Positions 48,359-60,918 of a DNA stretch of 64,000 nucleotides are shown here, piece after piece. The first letter of the stretch is position 1, and each line of letters opens with the position of its first letter. This stretch comes from Theocolax elegans (lineage: Eukaryota; Arthropoda; Insecta; Hymenoptera; Cerocephalidae), in the NCBI GenBank assembly GCA_026168455.1, contig CM047427.1, positions 14,537,505 to 14,601,504 on the forward strand. Direction: 5' to 3'. Position numbers and translations under genes: made by a program. A model generated the notes under the pieces. That model worked only from the letters and a program-made list of their open reading frames with translations. It was not told the origin of the DNA and made no database searches.

Positions 48359-51300
48359 GTGTTAATCTTAAAAGTACACTTCCGGGAAATTGCTAAGAAG
48401 ATAAAAGAAATGTATATACTTCCAGTTCTTCTTTTTTCGGCAACCATCTCATCTTTCTTTTTATAAACGAACATTGGATCCTTTTTTATCATAATTATTG
48501 TCTACATAGAAAACGGGTTAATTGCTTGTTACATTAATTGTTTTGCTGTCCTTGATAATAAAAGAAATCGATATATTTTTATGGAATCTTTCCATTGTTT
48601 ATATTTTTGTTGGAACGTAATTTTAAAAGAAAACGCACGCAATTCAATAATAACGAATAAAACAAAAAGGTGATTGGACTTATATATTTTAAAAAAATGT
48701 GAAAATAATAATCAAATATTTATATTGATTATTGCTTTTAATATTTGTTTAAATTTAAAATGGTTTTAGAAACAATTCAAATTGAATTATTATGATTTTG
48801 GATGTGCGTCGATACAAAAGAATTTATTGTTTTTGCTCAAATGCAACGTAAATATCAGTATAAGGCTTAGTTTACTTTACTGAAATTGATAAATAATATT
48901 TTTATTTCGGACAAGTGTAATAACTTTTTTTTATTTAAGCATATCATAGACTGTGAATGTTGCGAATAAATCATCTAAAGTTTACTTTTATAGATTAATT
49001 CAATTAGTGTATTAAACTATAGTAAAATATAGCATACACTCACGATAAATTTGTCTTTCTTTAAATGTAGCACTAAACTATATTATTTAATTTTGAAATT
49101 AAAATAAATAGAACTACTGATACAGTCGGTTTTTGTTCACCTAAATTAAAGATTGTGAATATATATAAAAATTTCATTTATTGTTTGAAATAAATAACTT
49201 TACGAATTTTCTTTTTCACATTTCTTAAGGATTTGTAATGGAAATATTAACTTTTTTTGCGGTATATATACCATTATAAACAAGAACTTGTATTTTTCAA
49301 TATTTTTTGTTTTCATTACCTTCATTACAAATAAATTATTTATTAACGTTACTAGAAACTCGAGTAGTTAAACACGCATTTAACATTACAATACTGTTTC
49401 TCAGTAGAAAATCAAGGAAAACAAAGATATAGATTCATTTGTAGCGAATTCCCGGGACATTATTCATCTCCGTCATTGACGAGCGTGAATTAGAAAAAAG
49501 AAAAGAGAAATGTAAAATAAAAACGTGTACGATCTACTTAAATAAATAAAATTTGATGAATGAAAATCTCGTTTGTATTTGATCGGCGAGTTCGTTCCAG
49601 AAAACGAATAAAATCGTATTTAAGGATAATTTGCGCGAAAAATGAGGAGAAGCCCGGTTCAGAGAAAGGCGATTTGATAGTTTGCCGCCTCGGTAGCGTT
49701 TTTCTCTGGTTACGCTGAGAAAGCCGAGCGTGTTTTGGCGCTGACTCAAGCATCGCTGATTTTAAATACCACTTGCGCGAGGAGACTGTCTCTCTCTCTC
49801 TCTTCTCTCTTTCTTTTTCTATCATACACATATGTTTTCAGAGATGCGAATGCCAATTATTATACGTGATTACATCCAAGGATGTTAATGTTCGATTTTT
49901 TTAAAATGTACTTTATCGTACATCATCGTTTTATTTTGCACGTTAAGTAATATTATATTTGGATTGATTTAATTATTTGCATATGTATCGCTATATTTTG
50001 TTTTTAGAAACAGGATGACGCAAACTTTTCTTAATGATTCGTTTACGTTTCCTGCTCGCGGGGAAATTATATATAATTATGATTTATATTTTTTTTTCGT
50101 TTATTTTTAATTCGACTTGGAGGAACGTAAGATTTCGAGAAATCAAATTGATGATATTTCGAAAATTGTCGTTTTGTAATTATAAATAAACACGGTCACG
50201 TAATATAGAAAATTTTGAAAAATTCATTTAGAAATTCCAGTTAAATCGTCAATGTTACTTAAAAATATATATTTTCAAATAACGTCCGTAGTTCTCTATA
50301 ATCCCACTTACACAAGTGTTCTCGGTAACTTAACACTATTTTACCTACTTTTTCGATCATTCAACGTATATAAAGACAAAGAATTGGATTGTACGTTTGA
50401 AATAAACCGTGTAACCCGTACATTGTAAAGTTAAAAAAAAGATTGTTTATTCGCATATATAACCGTCGAAATAATAAAAAAGTACGATTGGATATTTCAC
50501 CGTAACGCTGATTAATCAAATTACTCAATAAATACTTGCGGAGACACAAGAGCAGAATTAACGCACAAGTTTCGTTACTCGTGTGTTTGAAAACGTCTGC
50601 AAGGTGTACGGATGAATCAGCATCATAAATCGTAAAAACAAAGTTTCGATCGCTATATACGTACAGTAAAATGAATGTTCGCGTCAAGATTAAGAGTCTT
50701 TAAGATTTCTTTTTTATTTTGAACTTCTTTATCTTTTTTCTTGACATGTATAATTCTATAAAATAATAAAATCATTATTACATAAAACACTACATCCTCG
50801 TGGAAGATTTATAATTTTATAGTATTCATACACATGAGACCTTAAACCAATTGAAGTTTTAAATTTTCAAAACAATGAAAATCGATATCCACACACTTAT
50901 AAATCAGTAAAATAGTCTACTTCGGTCTATCAACCGTTACGATTTTACAACCACTTACTTTTACAATTTCAGTAGGTGCGAATTAACAAAACTACAATCT
51001 ATTATTCTCGGACAATAAGGTAAATCGGAAGCATATATATTCTTTAGCTAACGCATTCGCTAAAGCATTTTTCTGCATCGCAGAATGGATGAAAAGCGCG
51101 GATATATACATCGAAGAACGGGGCAAAATATACATCGACGTTCATATTTTGAAATCATACGTCAAAGCTTGTATACATATATATGTATAAATGTATCAAC
51201 ACACACACACCTATACGTGTTTGTACGTACAAGTTACTTCGAACTCGTTCTCGGTGTGTGCGCGCGTGTATCTTGGTAAAAGAATTCCAAGGCACCTGTT

Positions 51301-53950
51301 CCTTCTGAAAAATCACCGAGTGGATATTTACCCAAATACCGAAGTTGACATTTTCTTGAAAACAAAGCCAGTGCGTCAAAATAATAATGCGTTATGCGCT
51401 GCTCCGGAAAAATAATATTTCATATATATATCTAGAGACCATTTCTTTTTTTGGTAATACGATATAAAAGAAACATCTTTACTCGAGATTCAGTATCGCG
51501 CGTAATTTAAGCATTTAATAGATTAACGCGCGACGAGATTGTTGTTTTACCCAAAAACTCGTGGACGTTAATTAGAAGAGGTATTTTACAAATGAAGTAT
51601 TTTGATTTTGTCGGGATTGTACGTACGAGGAAAAGTTTAATACCGTGATTTCCCAGTAACGCACAAAGGATTACATTATAGTTTATGTAAGATAAAAAGG
51701 GGATTACCAAATGTGAATTTAATTGCACATTCGGCGTACGATCTATATGGACGTATACCTCTGTGTATACAATTCTACTGAATTAAACCTTCGATTTCAC
51801 GGGTAAGTACTGGATATTTAGTTCATTGCTTTGTTTGTCAACAAATGACGCAACAAAATCTCGGCAATATATATATACGTATATATACACGTATATACGT
51901 GGCTACGATTCAATGTATTTCGATCAATTATCGTATAGTACTTATATATACTTTTTGATAAACGATTTTCAAAATCATTACAACTCGTGCGCGTACTTTT
52001 ATTTCTTTGAAAACAAGGCGACGCAATTATTTATATACATATTTCAATCATTAATTTGTTTCAATTAGTCGAATTTAGCGTAACCTTTTTTTTTCTTTCA
52101 AAAAAGGAGAGTACAATAATTCGCCATTCTTACGGGTATAATAATCGTAATTACTATTCCATTAAATGTTGCGAGCGACGTTGCACAATGTATATATAAT
52201 GCAATATTAGGTAACCCCGCAAAAGAACTTAATACGTCGGTAATAAAAAAAAAGAGAAATGATAATTGAATAATTTTTAAATATTCGATAATGGTGTACG
52301 CGAGAATCGATCGGTAAATCGTCGTGAAAAAACAACAATCACGTAATATTTTTCTTTCTTTCTTCTCCTTATGCTTAGATGTTTAGGACCCAGTTTGCGC
52401 ACGCAAAATTCTTTGAGCGTATGAAAATTGGCGCAATTTTTCGTAATTATGCGAGAACGGTTGGTACTTGCGAAACCCATTATCTTTTAATAGCGCGAAT
52501 ACGAAAAAGAAACAATCATTTCTTGGAGAAATGTTGTGCATGCAATAAATATCTTTAATTTTACCCTCCCTCCGACCCTTCCTAGTTATTCTTTTTTCTT
52601 AACTGTGTATATATACATATATATGTATATATAACTATGATTTTTTTACAGTTTTCTACGTATCAAATTGATTTTTACGTTAGAGAAGCGTATATAACGT
52701 CGATGTTTCGTATTGTCACTTGCGAAACGTCGATTATTCAAACGATCCAATATTGATAACTTAATTAAAAATATATTTTACATTCTTGAAACTAATAGTT
52801 TTATAGCAGTTAAAATATAAATCAATCACTTTCCAAATATCATTTAAATAATATACACATAAATATATCATATCGAAACGTTAACAAGTTCATTCCATTC
52901 AAGTTTGCGTTTTAAATTGCCCGTAATAAATTTGCATCAGTGCGAAATTTATAAAGGTAAACTGCATAGGCATTATACACGCGTTTTTACGTATATGTAT
53001 ATGAGAATACAGATTTATGTAAACATCCGGTTTTCTCGGTAAACTCATTCTTATTAATCGTGACATAATGCGTTTGGTATAACCCGTACATTTTTCTAAT
53101 TCAAGAAATTGCAAACATAATCAATAACCTTAAAAAATTATGATATTCGCTGATCGCAACGATGAATCTCATCGAAATAACGTTCAAGCTCTTTTTACTA
53201 TGACGTAATGTAAAAGTTGACAATTGCAGGGCACGTTCGTTCTGCTAACTCCGTTTTCAAAGTACTTAGAGAAAAATAAAAAAATCAAAATTAATTTGTT
53301 TAGTTTTAATCGTTTTATAAATAATAATTGTATTATCTATTTAACTATTAATTAATTCTGATAACAATTTGAAAAAGCAAAAACGGTTTTACATGTAAAA
53401 TAAAATAGAAATTTCAAACGCGATATAAATAAATATCGGAGAGATTAATTTTAATGAAGATGTCGATAAAAAAAGGGGTGCCAATAAATTAAAACAGAAA
53501 AACGAATCGTTTAACGCAATAAAAGCGGAGAAAAATAATTAGAGCAGCTAATTTCAAATTTATCTTTACCTTAAAACGAAAAAGAGAACTCGGAGAAATT
53601 GCTTTTCTCACAGAATCAAGTGCTACTTTTCATAATTACAATTAAAAAAAAAACGCTCGCGCGCAAGCTTCCGTGGAAAAAACTCGTTCGTAATTTAAAT
53701 CGCTCGTCTCTTAATTACGTGAAAAAGCGTTACATTTTTTTTCGGTATTTTGATGCACATTAAAGAAAGAGAAAAAAAAATCGAGATACCTTGAATTAAA
53801 TAGTGTTGTACGCGACGTTGGATTTGAAATGCAAAGCACACATTAAAGTTTGATTAAAAAGTGAATTGTTTATATGCGCATAAGAAAAAAAGTTTCCCTC
53901 AAAGGATATCGTTCGGGGATGATTATGGAATAAAAAAAAAAGGTACTGAC
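48359..53950. other. AT-rich non-coding DNA, probably intronic to the minus-strand gene
   Basis: No recognisable exon. Short palindromic TA/ACGT sequences occur at 51870-51900 and 52606-52632. If the exon at 53951-54159 is real, this is the start of its first intron. Confidence 0.4.
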
Positions 53951-54159
53951 CATTCGATGCTCCGATATCCCCTGAGACAGCAGTGTATAGCCTTGAAAGC
54001 CCCAACGTTCGCGTACTCGGTGCTGACAACCTCTTTGGTAAATCTCAAGCCACCAGGCAAATTTTCGAAACGATGCATCGAGCAGTAGTCCATGAGCTCG
54101 TTGTCGTCGGCTCGTGTGACGAGTATCACCGAGGCGATTATCACTAAAAACCGCGCCAT
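53951..54159 (-). CDS. First coding exon of a secreted or membrane protein, Ig-like start
   Basis: ATG at 54159-54157 in good context (GTTATGG). It encodes MARFLVIIASVILVTRADDN, a signal peptide with likely cleavage after Ala17, then a mature start with DYCSMHRF, FTKEVVST, AFKAIHCCLRGYRSIE and the first two bases of a Trp codon. The IHC(C) strand followed about nine residues later by Trp is the pattern of an Ig-domain B strand and C strand. The exon ends in TG|GTCAGT, a fair donor in phase 2; the frame stays open only a little further into the intron. The rest of the gene would lie at lower coordinates and is not identified. A cell-surface receptor or secreted Ig protein is the likely class; I cannot name it. 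Confidence 0.55.
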
Positions 54160-54780
54160 AACGTAAACAAACAAAAAGAAGGATGCAAACCACACTGTCA
54201 CTCACACTCGATGGCAGGTGAAAGAATAAGGTGAATATTCAAAAATAAACGAACGAACGATTCAACTGGTTCGAAAGTAAGAACCAACAAGTTGGACGGC
54301 GTGTATACCAGTAAATGTATCAACGATCACATCTTTGAAAGATAAAATCTTACGTTCCTCTTCCTTTCTATATACTTGTATACATATACATCTAACACTC
54401 GTCTGTACAAATACGCGGAGGAATGTAATCTCGTTGAGGCACTGCGTTTAACTAAAAAAAGTACTTAACGATTATGGAGTAGCGAAACTAAAAAAAGGAA
54501 AAATTTGTCCGGCAAAGTACACAGGTAGACAGGTGTAAACGACACGCTCGGTGGCCGGCGGCAAACTGGTGGACTATAGCAGTAGTAACAGCCGGCTGCC
54601 TGTTGCCAACTTGGTGGCGCTGCACTCGCGCGACTATAATCGCGCGCGCCTCGATTCTCTTTCCGCGTATAGCGCGCGAGCGCACGAACCGCCGGTGTGT
54701 GTAGTAGGCGTATGGTATATAGATATACACGTAACGACGTAACACAGGGGACGGTTCCGCGAATTTCAATTCGACACGAT
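54160..54780 (-). promoter_or_regulatory. Probable promoter/5' region of the minus-strand gene
   Basis: The first 100 bases upstream of the ATG would be 5' UTR. At 54480-54730 there is a strongly GC- and CpG-rich block with GCGCGC-type palindromes and GGTGGC motifs, unlike the surrounding A/T-rich DNA. Open frames on both strands here are probably a consequence of composition. No TATA box or initiator is clear enough to mark a start site. Confidence 0.35.
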
Positions 54781-57686
54781 TCTCTAGAAACGTAGAGTAA
54801 AAGAGAACCTCTCTCTCTCTCTCTCTATGTGCATGTAAAAGCTTTCGCAGGTACGAATACTTTATTCTTTATTGTCATTATTTTTAATGAACATGTAGAT
54901 TTATCGTTCGATAGTGTACAAGTGTTCTTTCATCCGCAAAGGGATTCTCGTCGCGAGTCGAATCGTTAATTATTATTTTAGTGTGATTTTCGCGCTTCTT
55001 TCCCTCATTTTTTCTTTATTTATTTGAACACACGTGAGCGTTATAATGATAGGTTAAGTTTTTGTTATTTTTAAACCCTTGACTTTATTAAATTTTGTTC
55101 GAAGTTAAAATATACCTACGTTTGAATTAAGTTTTATAATTAGATTTTCTCTTTATTAAATACACGTAGAATGGTATTATTAAAATGATAAGGTTGCCTA
55201 AATAGATTCGTGTATATAGTATAGTTTCTAAGAAAAATTATAAGGTAAGAATTAAATTTAAATTCCATTTTTTACATTATATACTTCTAATTATAGTTTT
55301 CCCTCCTTTCACTTTTATTAAATTAATTGTTGTACAACATAAATTATTTATCGTATACATTTACAGCGCATATACTTATATATATAAACAATTTCGTTTC
55401 ACTCACATTTAGATTAAACGAGTGCACTTTATGCGTATAACGCGCTATCCCCGTTAGTATATTTATATATTACCAAAACGATATTTATCGGTAAAATACG
55501 ATATGTTGCTTCTCGTATAAAAAATAAACTCGAAATGAATTTAAAACAATTGTGCATCCTTCAAATTTTATTTTTAATACGCTTTTACGTACATCTCCTT
55601 TCATTTAGTTCTATAACGGTATATATATCTACTTTTTTTTCTTTTGCACAAATGTACATAAGTCTAATTTTTTTGTACGAATTCAATAGAATTCTCTACA
55701 TGTAATAAGAAAGTTCGTATAGATACCATATTATTGATTAAGAATAAATGCATATTTTTATATACGTATATACGTATTTATAAATGAAGAACAGACATTT
55801 TTATTGGTTTAATAGTCATATTTACAAAACTGCATTTTCAAACAAACGTCATATATAATCATTGAAATCGTACACTCTTAAATATAGATTAAACGCAGAT
55901 TTTCCAAAATTTTCTAAACGTCTTTAAAATTTAAAACGTTAATTAAAAAGGAAAATTTCATTCTAAAGTTTCTCCATGTAACATTACGTAATATGAAATA
56001 TTTTAATACTATATCTCGTTTATATTACGTTCAGCATTAAATACGATATTAATGTAAAATTCAAGTTTAATCTTGAATGCTCAAACGAAATTAAAGGGTA
56101 CTTGAACTTACATAATATTCAACTACATATATATAGGTATACATAGTTGTAAACTTAAATTTATATATTCCATTTAATTGTTAGGTACATGTATTTCAAA
56201 CGTTCGTCGGACTCGTTTTATTATCCAAAGGTTTGACGGTGTTCATAAATTATTTTTTATATTCGACGCTATTTTAAAAAACTTTATCTTTTTATACTTA
56301 AGATTAACAATAAATATTATACACCGTGTAAATTAATATTTTTTAATAACTCGAACAACGTCAAATTCAGAAATATTTATGTTTTTATTTTGTCAATAAT
56401 ATTTTATCGTGCGTGTAAGATTAATATTATAATTAATTTTTGGAAAAATATATATATTACTCGTATATATATTACGTCCTGTACTTTGCACTGTTATCGA
56501 CAAAATCTTAATCAAAATCGATTTGTTCATTTGTATTTTTCATTCGCTTATTTTGTTCTTTTTTTTATCATGCGCTACGCTTCGAACTGTATAAATCATC
56601 AATATGATTCATTCGGATATTAATTTATGGGTTTAGCGCCACTTTGGTTTCTTTCAGTGTTAATACATATCCGTATTGGCATTTCACTGAAAACGAGAAC
56701 TGCATTGCGACCTCTGTATGATTTATGAAAAATTTGCAATTCTACATTCGAGTTTTCCTATTTTAATGGAACAATTTTCACAACGAGCAAAGATAAATTA
56801 ATTAATAAATAGTTTATTCGTTTATTTATCAATTTTGTTGTAGAATTCTATACCACGCGTAGTTTACACGTATATTAGAACTGAATAACAAATTTACAAT
56901 AAGTTTAGTCGATGTAGGTCCACGATCATAGGTTTAACCTTTAGCATACAGAGGCATGGAACGAATGTTAATGCCTATTTGTCTTTTGCTTGGAAGCCTA
57001 ACTGAGAATAGAGAATAGTAGAAATTAATACATATGCAGCATCCTTAACATCTTAGTGTATTTAGTACGTAATTTTTTAATTTGAAATGCATAGTGTAAG
57101 AATTCATAATTTGTTTTTATTTTGACTAGTCCGATTATTGACAGGAATCAATTAAGAAAGTGGTCTGTAATATTTTATTTATACATAAGTTACGCGTCTA
57201 AGCAATACTGTATTAAAAGTTACTATAATTTATAGTCACGTAAAAGATATATTTGGATTATATCGAAATTTTTAATCTTATCAAAAATTACTATAAAATA
57301 CAACGAAAATATATCCTTTACGAAATGTACATGGAAAAATACTTAAGTCAAAATTACTTAAGATTTTAGTAAAATTATAATTACTTTGAATTTGTTAGTC
57401 GAGAATTCCCACTCCCTGAATATGTTGCGAGCAATCTCATCAGTCATAATGATGTAAGATACTAATATAAATTATAAATAATTATACAAGAAGCATTCCA
57501 ACCATCTATATATACGTGTGCGCGAATTACATGCACACGTATATATTATACGTATCGATGAAGCGCACTCTTGCTAATTAAATTATTTCAGTTAATATTT
57601 TTTTTTAAGTCATTTGCGTATATTTAAGTAATTTTTCAGAGCTACTCAAGTACAATCTAGTAAGCCATTTAGGCAATATTTGACCC
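54781..57686. other. AT-rich intergenic DNA, nothing recognised
   Basis: A CT microsatellite lies at 54811-54826. A 14-bp perfect hairpin (ATATATACGTGTGC at 57508-57521 with its complement at 57533-57546) is present. No gene is seen. Confidence 0.45.
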
Positions 57687-58076
57687 TTAAGGAGATGAGA
57701 GACTAAAAAATTGAAATCCTTATTTATTTTTTAATTAACAATGGGTTGAGTTTTTCCGAAAAATCTCTCTGTAACGCTCTTCTACTTGCTTTCAATAGAA
57801 TACATAATTTTTTTTCAAAATTTTTTATCAGTAAATGATTGAGATTTTCGTGTACTCGCTAGGTTCAATTTTTCACCTAATCGTTACCGACGAAAAATGG
57901 TTATTAATTTTTAATTAATTGAAAATTAATTATTTCAAAAAAATCTCTCTGTCAGCTTCTTCTATATTACTCAAGCGTCACGCATGAATTTTTCCAGATT
58001 TTTAGTTCGATAATTGCAAAAAATGTTTGAGTTTTTTAAAGTAAATACCTATAATTTGGTAGTCACATCTCCTTAA
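57687..58076. mobile_element. TTAA-bounded MITE-like element, copy 2
   Basis: Starts TTAAGGAGATG and ends with the exact complement CATCTCCTTAA, 390 bases. The interior is two diverged tandem repeats offset by 180 bases: AAATCTCTCTGTAACGCTCT at 57761 and AAATCTCTCTGTCAGCTTCT at 57941. The right end (CAGATTTTTAGTTC, CCTATAATTTGGTAGTCACA) aligns with the right end of the element at 8113-8458 (CAGATTTTTAATTC, CCTGCAATTTGGGTCCGACT), so the two are related. Non-coding. Confidence 0.7.
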
Positions 58077-59904
58077 AGAAAAAAATTTACAAGAGTACCT
58101 ACAGAATTTTGTTGTATACATTTTTCTGAGTGAAATATCTTTTTCCTAACTTACTTTAATTCAAATAATAAATTAGTTAGAAAACTGTATTCATTGTTAC
58201 GATATGAATGTTTACCTTTCACAGATAAATACGTACACAATACCTTCCCCGAATTGATGGAATGCTTCTTTTACGTGAAGCTACCAACATTCCCATACAA
58301 ATTTTAAAAATATCACTGCACCCACTGAATCCCCTGTGAAAATATTACCTATAATCAATCCTCAAAAAAATAAAAACTAAATTCCTTAATTCGAATTATC
58401 AAATAAAACAATCCTGTTAATCATTACCAAAGATATACGTTTAGTTAAATCGAACTGCGATCGTTTGGTCCATTAAAATGTTGGTGGTGTTTCCCGCACA
58501 CTCAAAACTCAGCTGTGTATATACCAATCGAATTGCATTTGGAAATACTAGCGGCACACGCACGCAATATTGGACTATTGGACTGGATATAGAACGGATC
58601 GCGTTTGCAGCCAGCCAAAATCTAAATTCCAACGAATCCATTTCGAGGAAGGTATACTCTCAAACGAGGATTATATCAGGGTACGAAGGTGAGGGCACGA
58701 GGTATTAACCAGTCATTTTCATTGCCCTCTCTCACTCTCTCGCATATATATATACGTCTGCTTAACCTCTTCTGGCTCAACACTTTGATTCGGAGTTCCA
58801 CTTTATAACAAACGGTTGATACCTCTGCACTCCTCTCCCAACGAGAATCTTTAATTGAAACATTATTTTACTCGTACGATATATGTCCGCACCGTTACGT
58901 CGCCTTGCGCAATCGAACGCGAGAGAAAAAGAAAAAAGAATAGGATATATATATATATGGAAGTACGTACAACAGAATTTTACCTACGTAGCAATTGTCG
59001 TATATAGTATTACCGTAAAGCCTGCAATTCGAAAAATGGAAAGTTTAAATTTTTCTATACTATTAAGTTACCTCGTTAATGATACATTACATAAATTTTC
59101 TACGAAACAATTTAACCTCGTAACTTTAAAGCTAATGATTTACATCTAAACTCTGTTTATAATATGTATTGAACTTTGAAACTCTAAGAAACAACTGTTA
59201 CTTTAATATGCAATTACGCGTCGTGTGTATATGTATATGTACTTTCTCGCGCGATATAAAACAATTTACTTCTATTCATTCTTACTCGCGGAATATAAAG
59301 CATATCGCCTTTGGATCTATGTGTATATACCTTGTCTTTAAACTAATTTTTTGATTTGATTATTTATCGTAGCGAATGCATTAAATTACTTTGATTATTG
59401 TAATTCGAAGGAAAATCACATTGATTTAGGTAATCGCGACGTATAATATAACAAGTATTAAAAAATTATAATTTATTGTTATATTCATAAGGCTTTATAT
59501 TTTAATGCTATTTTAATGTTTACGATCACGAAATTATACACGATCGGATCATTACATCGTAATGGATGAATTTTTAAAATCTAATTTAATTCAGCGCGAA
59601 ATTTAATTCTTAACCAAGTTGAACTACATTATCTAATCTTATATAGTAATTAAACTTTAATTGTCTTACCATCGTTCAAACTTTCAATAATCTATTCCCA
59701 TGTAGCTAAGAATAAATATTACTTAGGACACGCGTAACTGTTTAAAGAATAAGTAATCGAAGAAACTTTTTCTATTCTTAAAGTACTCTGATGTGTACTC
59801 GGTTTAAATACCTTTCAAGAACATTGATTTACCAATCAAACAAAAAGAAACAAACATTTCAATTTAATTGATCGCGAAATCATTATACTTTATTTTATTT
59901 CAAA
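58077..59904. other. AT-rich intergenic DNA with a mildly GC-richer patch
   Basis: Frames on both strands at 58441-58708 are short and unrecognised, and no splice structure supports them. A TATATAT run lies at 58745-58754 and another at 58948-58958. Confidence 0.4.
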
Positions 59905-60183
59905 TTAAAATTGATTAAAACTTTTCGAAGGATCGGACGTTCTTATCGCGACTGATTCAGCAAGATTTAGTCGATCGATACCTCCTATTTCGTTCCGCCC
60001 GCAAAATTTAGACGCGAGTGTCATTTCTTTCCGGACGGTCAACGTGCCGTCGTCTGTACCCGCTGTATGAATTGCATTTTTCAATTTTACACGCGAGAAA
60101 GTGTCAAGCAACCGTAGACCGATTCCACGAAAACACTCGTCGAGCGTTCGCTAATCGAATTACGCCATCACTTTTCGCGGAAG
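59905..60183 (+). other. Candidate first (untranslated) exon of the plus-strand gene
   Basis: A CpG-rich stretch of about 280 bases in A/T-rich surroundings, ending in TTCGCGGAAG|GTAATT, a fair donor. It lies upstream of two further candidate exons on the same strand (60852 and 63076). The left boundary, i.e. the transcription start, is arbitrary. A 68-codon frame on the opposite strand covers the same DNA but has no recognisable domain. Confidence 0.3.
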
Positions 60184-60851
60184 GTAATTAATTAAAATTG
60201 AAGGGGGGAGACGAACAGGCGAGAAGATGAATGAATTCGAGAATGAGACTGCTAAAGCTTCGGAAAGTGTGTGCGTATTAAGAGAGAGACAGAAAGAGGG
60301 GGAAAGAGAGGGAGAAAATGATTTTTAAATCAGATTTGTCAGCTTCATTTAAGCAAGAGGATCAGATCCGATCGACCCTTTATCGCGTACCTATATTAAT
60401 TGTTTTAGTACGACGCTTCTTGTGTTCATTATAAATCATGATTTTGCATATAAACGATATTTTTTAATTTAGTGCGAAAGCGAATAATTTCTTTAACTTA
60501 TTTAAATTGACAGTTCCTCAATCCGTTTTAATTTCCTTTGGATAATGTCAAACGATTGGTTTTTTTAATTGTTCATGCATACGGTATAGCATTAAACATT
60601 ATTCTGTACTCATTGTTCTAACTTTAAATAACGCTATCTTTCGTTTTTCAAAAATTCATTACTCTGTAATTATTTAAATTCGAATACTCAATAAAAAATT
60701 TTAATTTTAAATATTTTTAAAATTACAGACATAACTTAAATATTACAAGAAACGTAATTTATCATATAATATTTATTGATAGGAAACTGTTGCATCGATG
60801 ATAACTTGAGATACCGAAAGTAACCAAGTAAGATTTCTTTTACCTTTTTAG

Positions 60852-60918
60852 GAATTGGTAGAGTCCTGAATTGCCTGGAACGGAAATCTACTTTATCGAC
60901 TGTCAATAATATACATAG
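60852..60918 (+). other. Candidate 67-nt internal exon
   Basis: A strong acceptor (TTTCTTTTACCTTTTTAG) is followed by 67 bases and a consensus donor (CATAG|GTAAGTAC). One frame is open (IGRVLNCLERKSTLSTVNNI). In the frame that would join the ATG of the next candidate exon there is a TAG, so in that model this is a 5' UTR exon. The pair of strong splice signals is the best evidence. Confidence 0.45.

Noticed and set aside
53870..54205. Overlapping reverse frame of 111 codons and forward frame of 75 codons over the signal-peptide exon
   Set aside because: The frame starting at the ATG at 54159 alone gives a signal peptide, Ig-like Cys/Trp spacing and an in-phase donor; the others are shadows.
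54488..54769. Reverse (93-codon) and forward (63-codon) frames in the GC-rich block
   Set aside because: Both strands are open because the DNA is GC-rich and stop-poor. The position upstream of the signal-peptide exon fits a promoter better.
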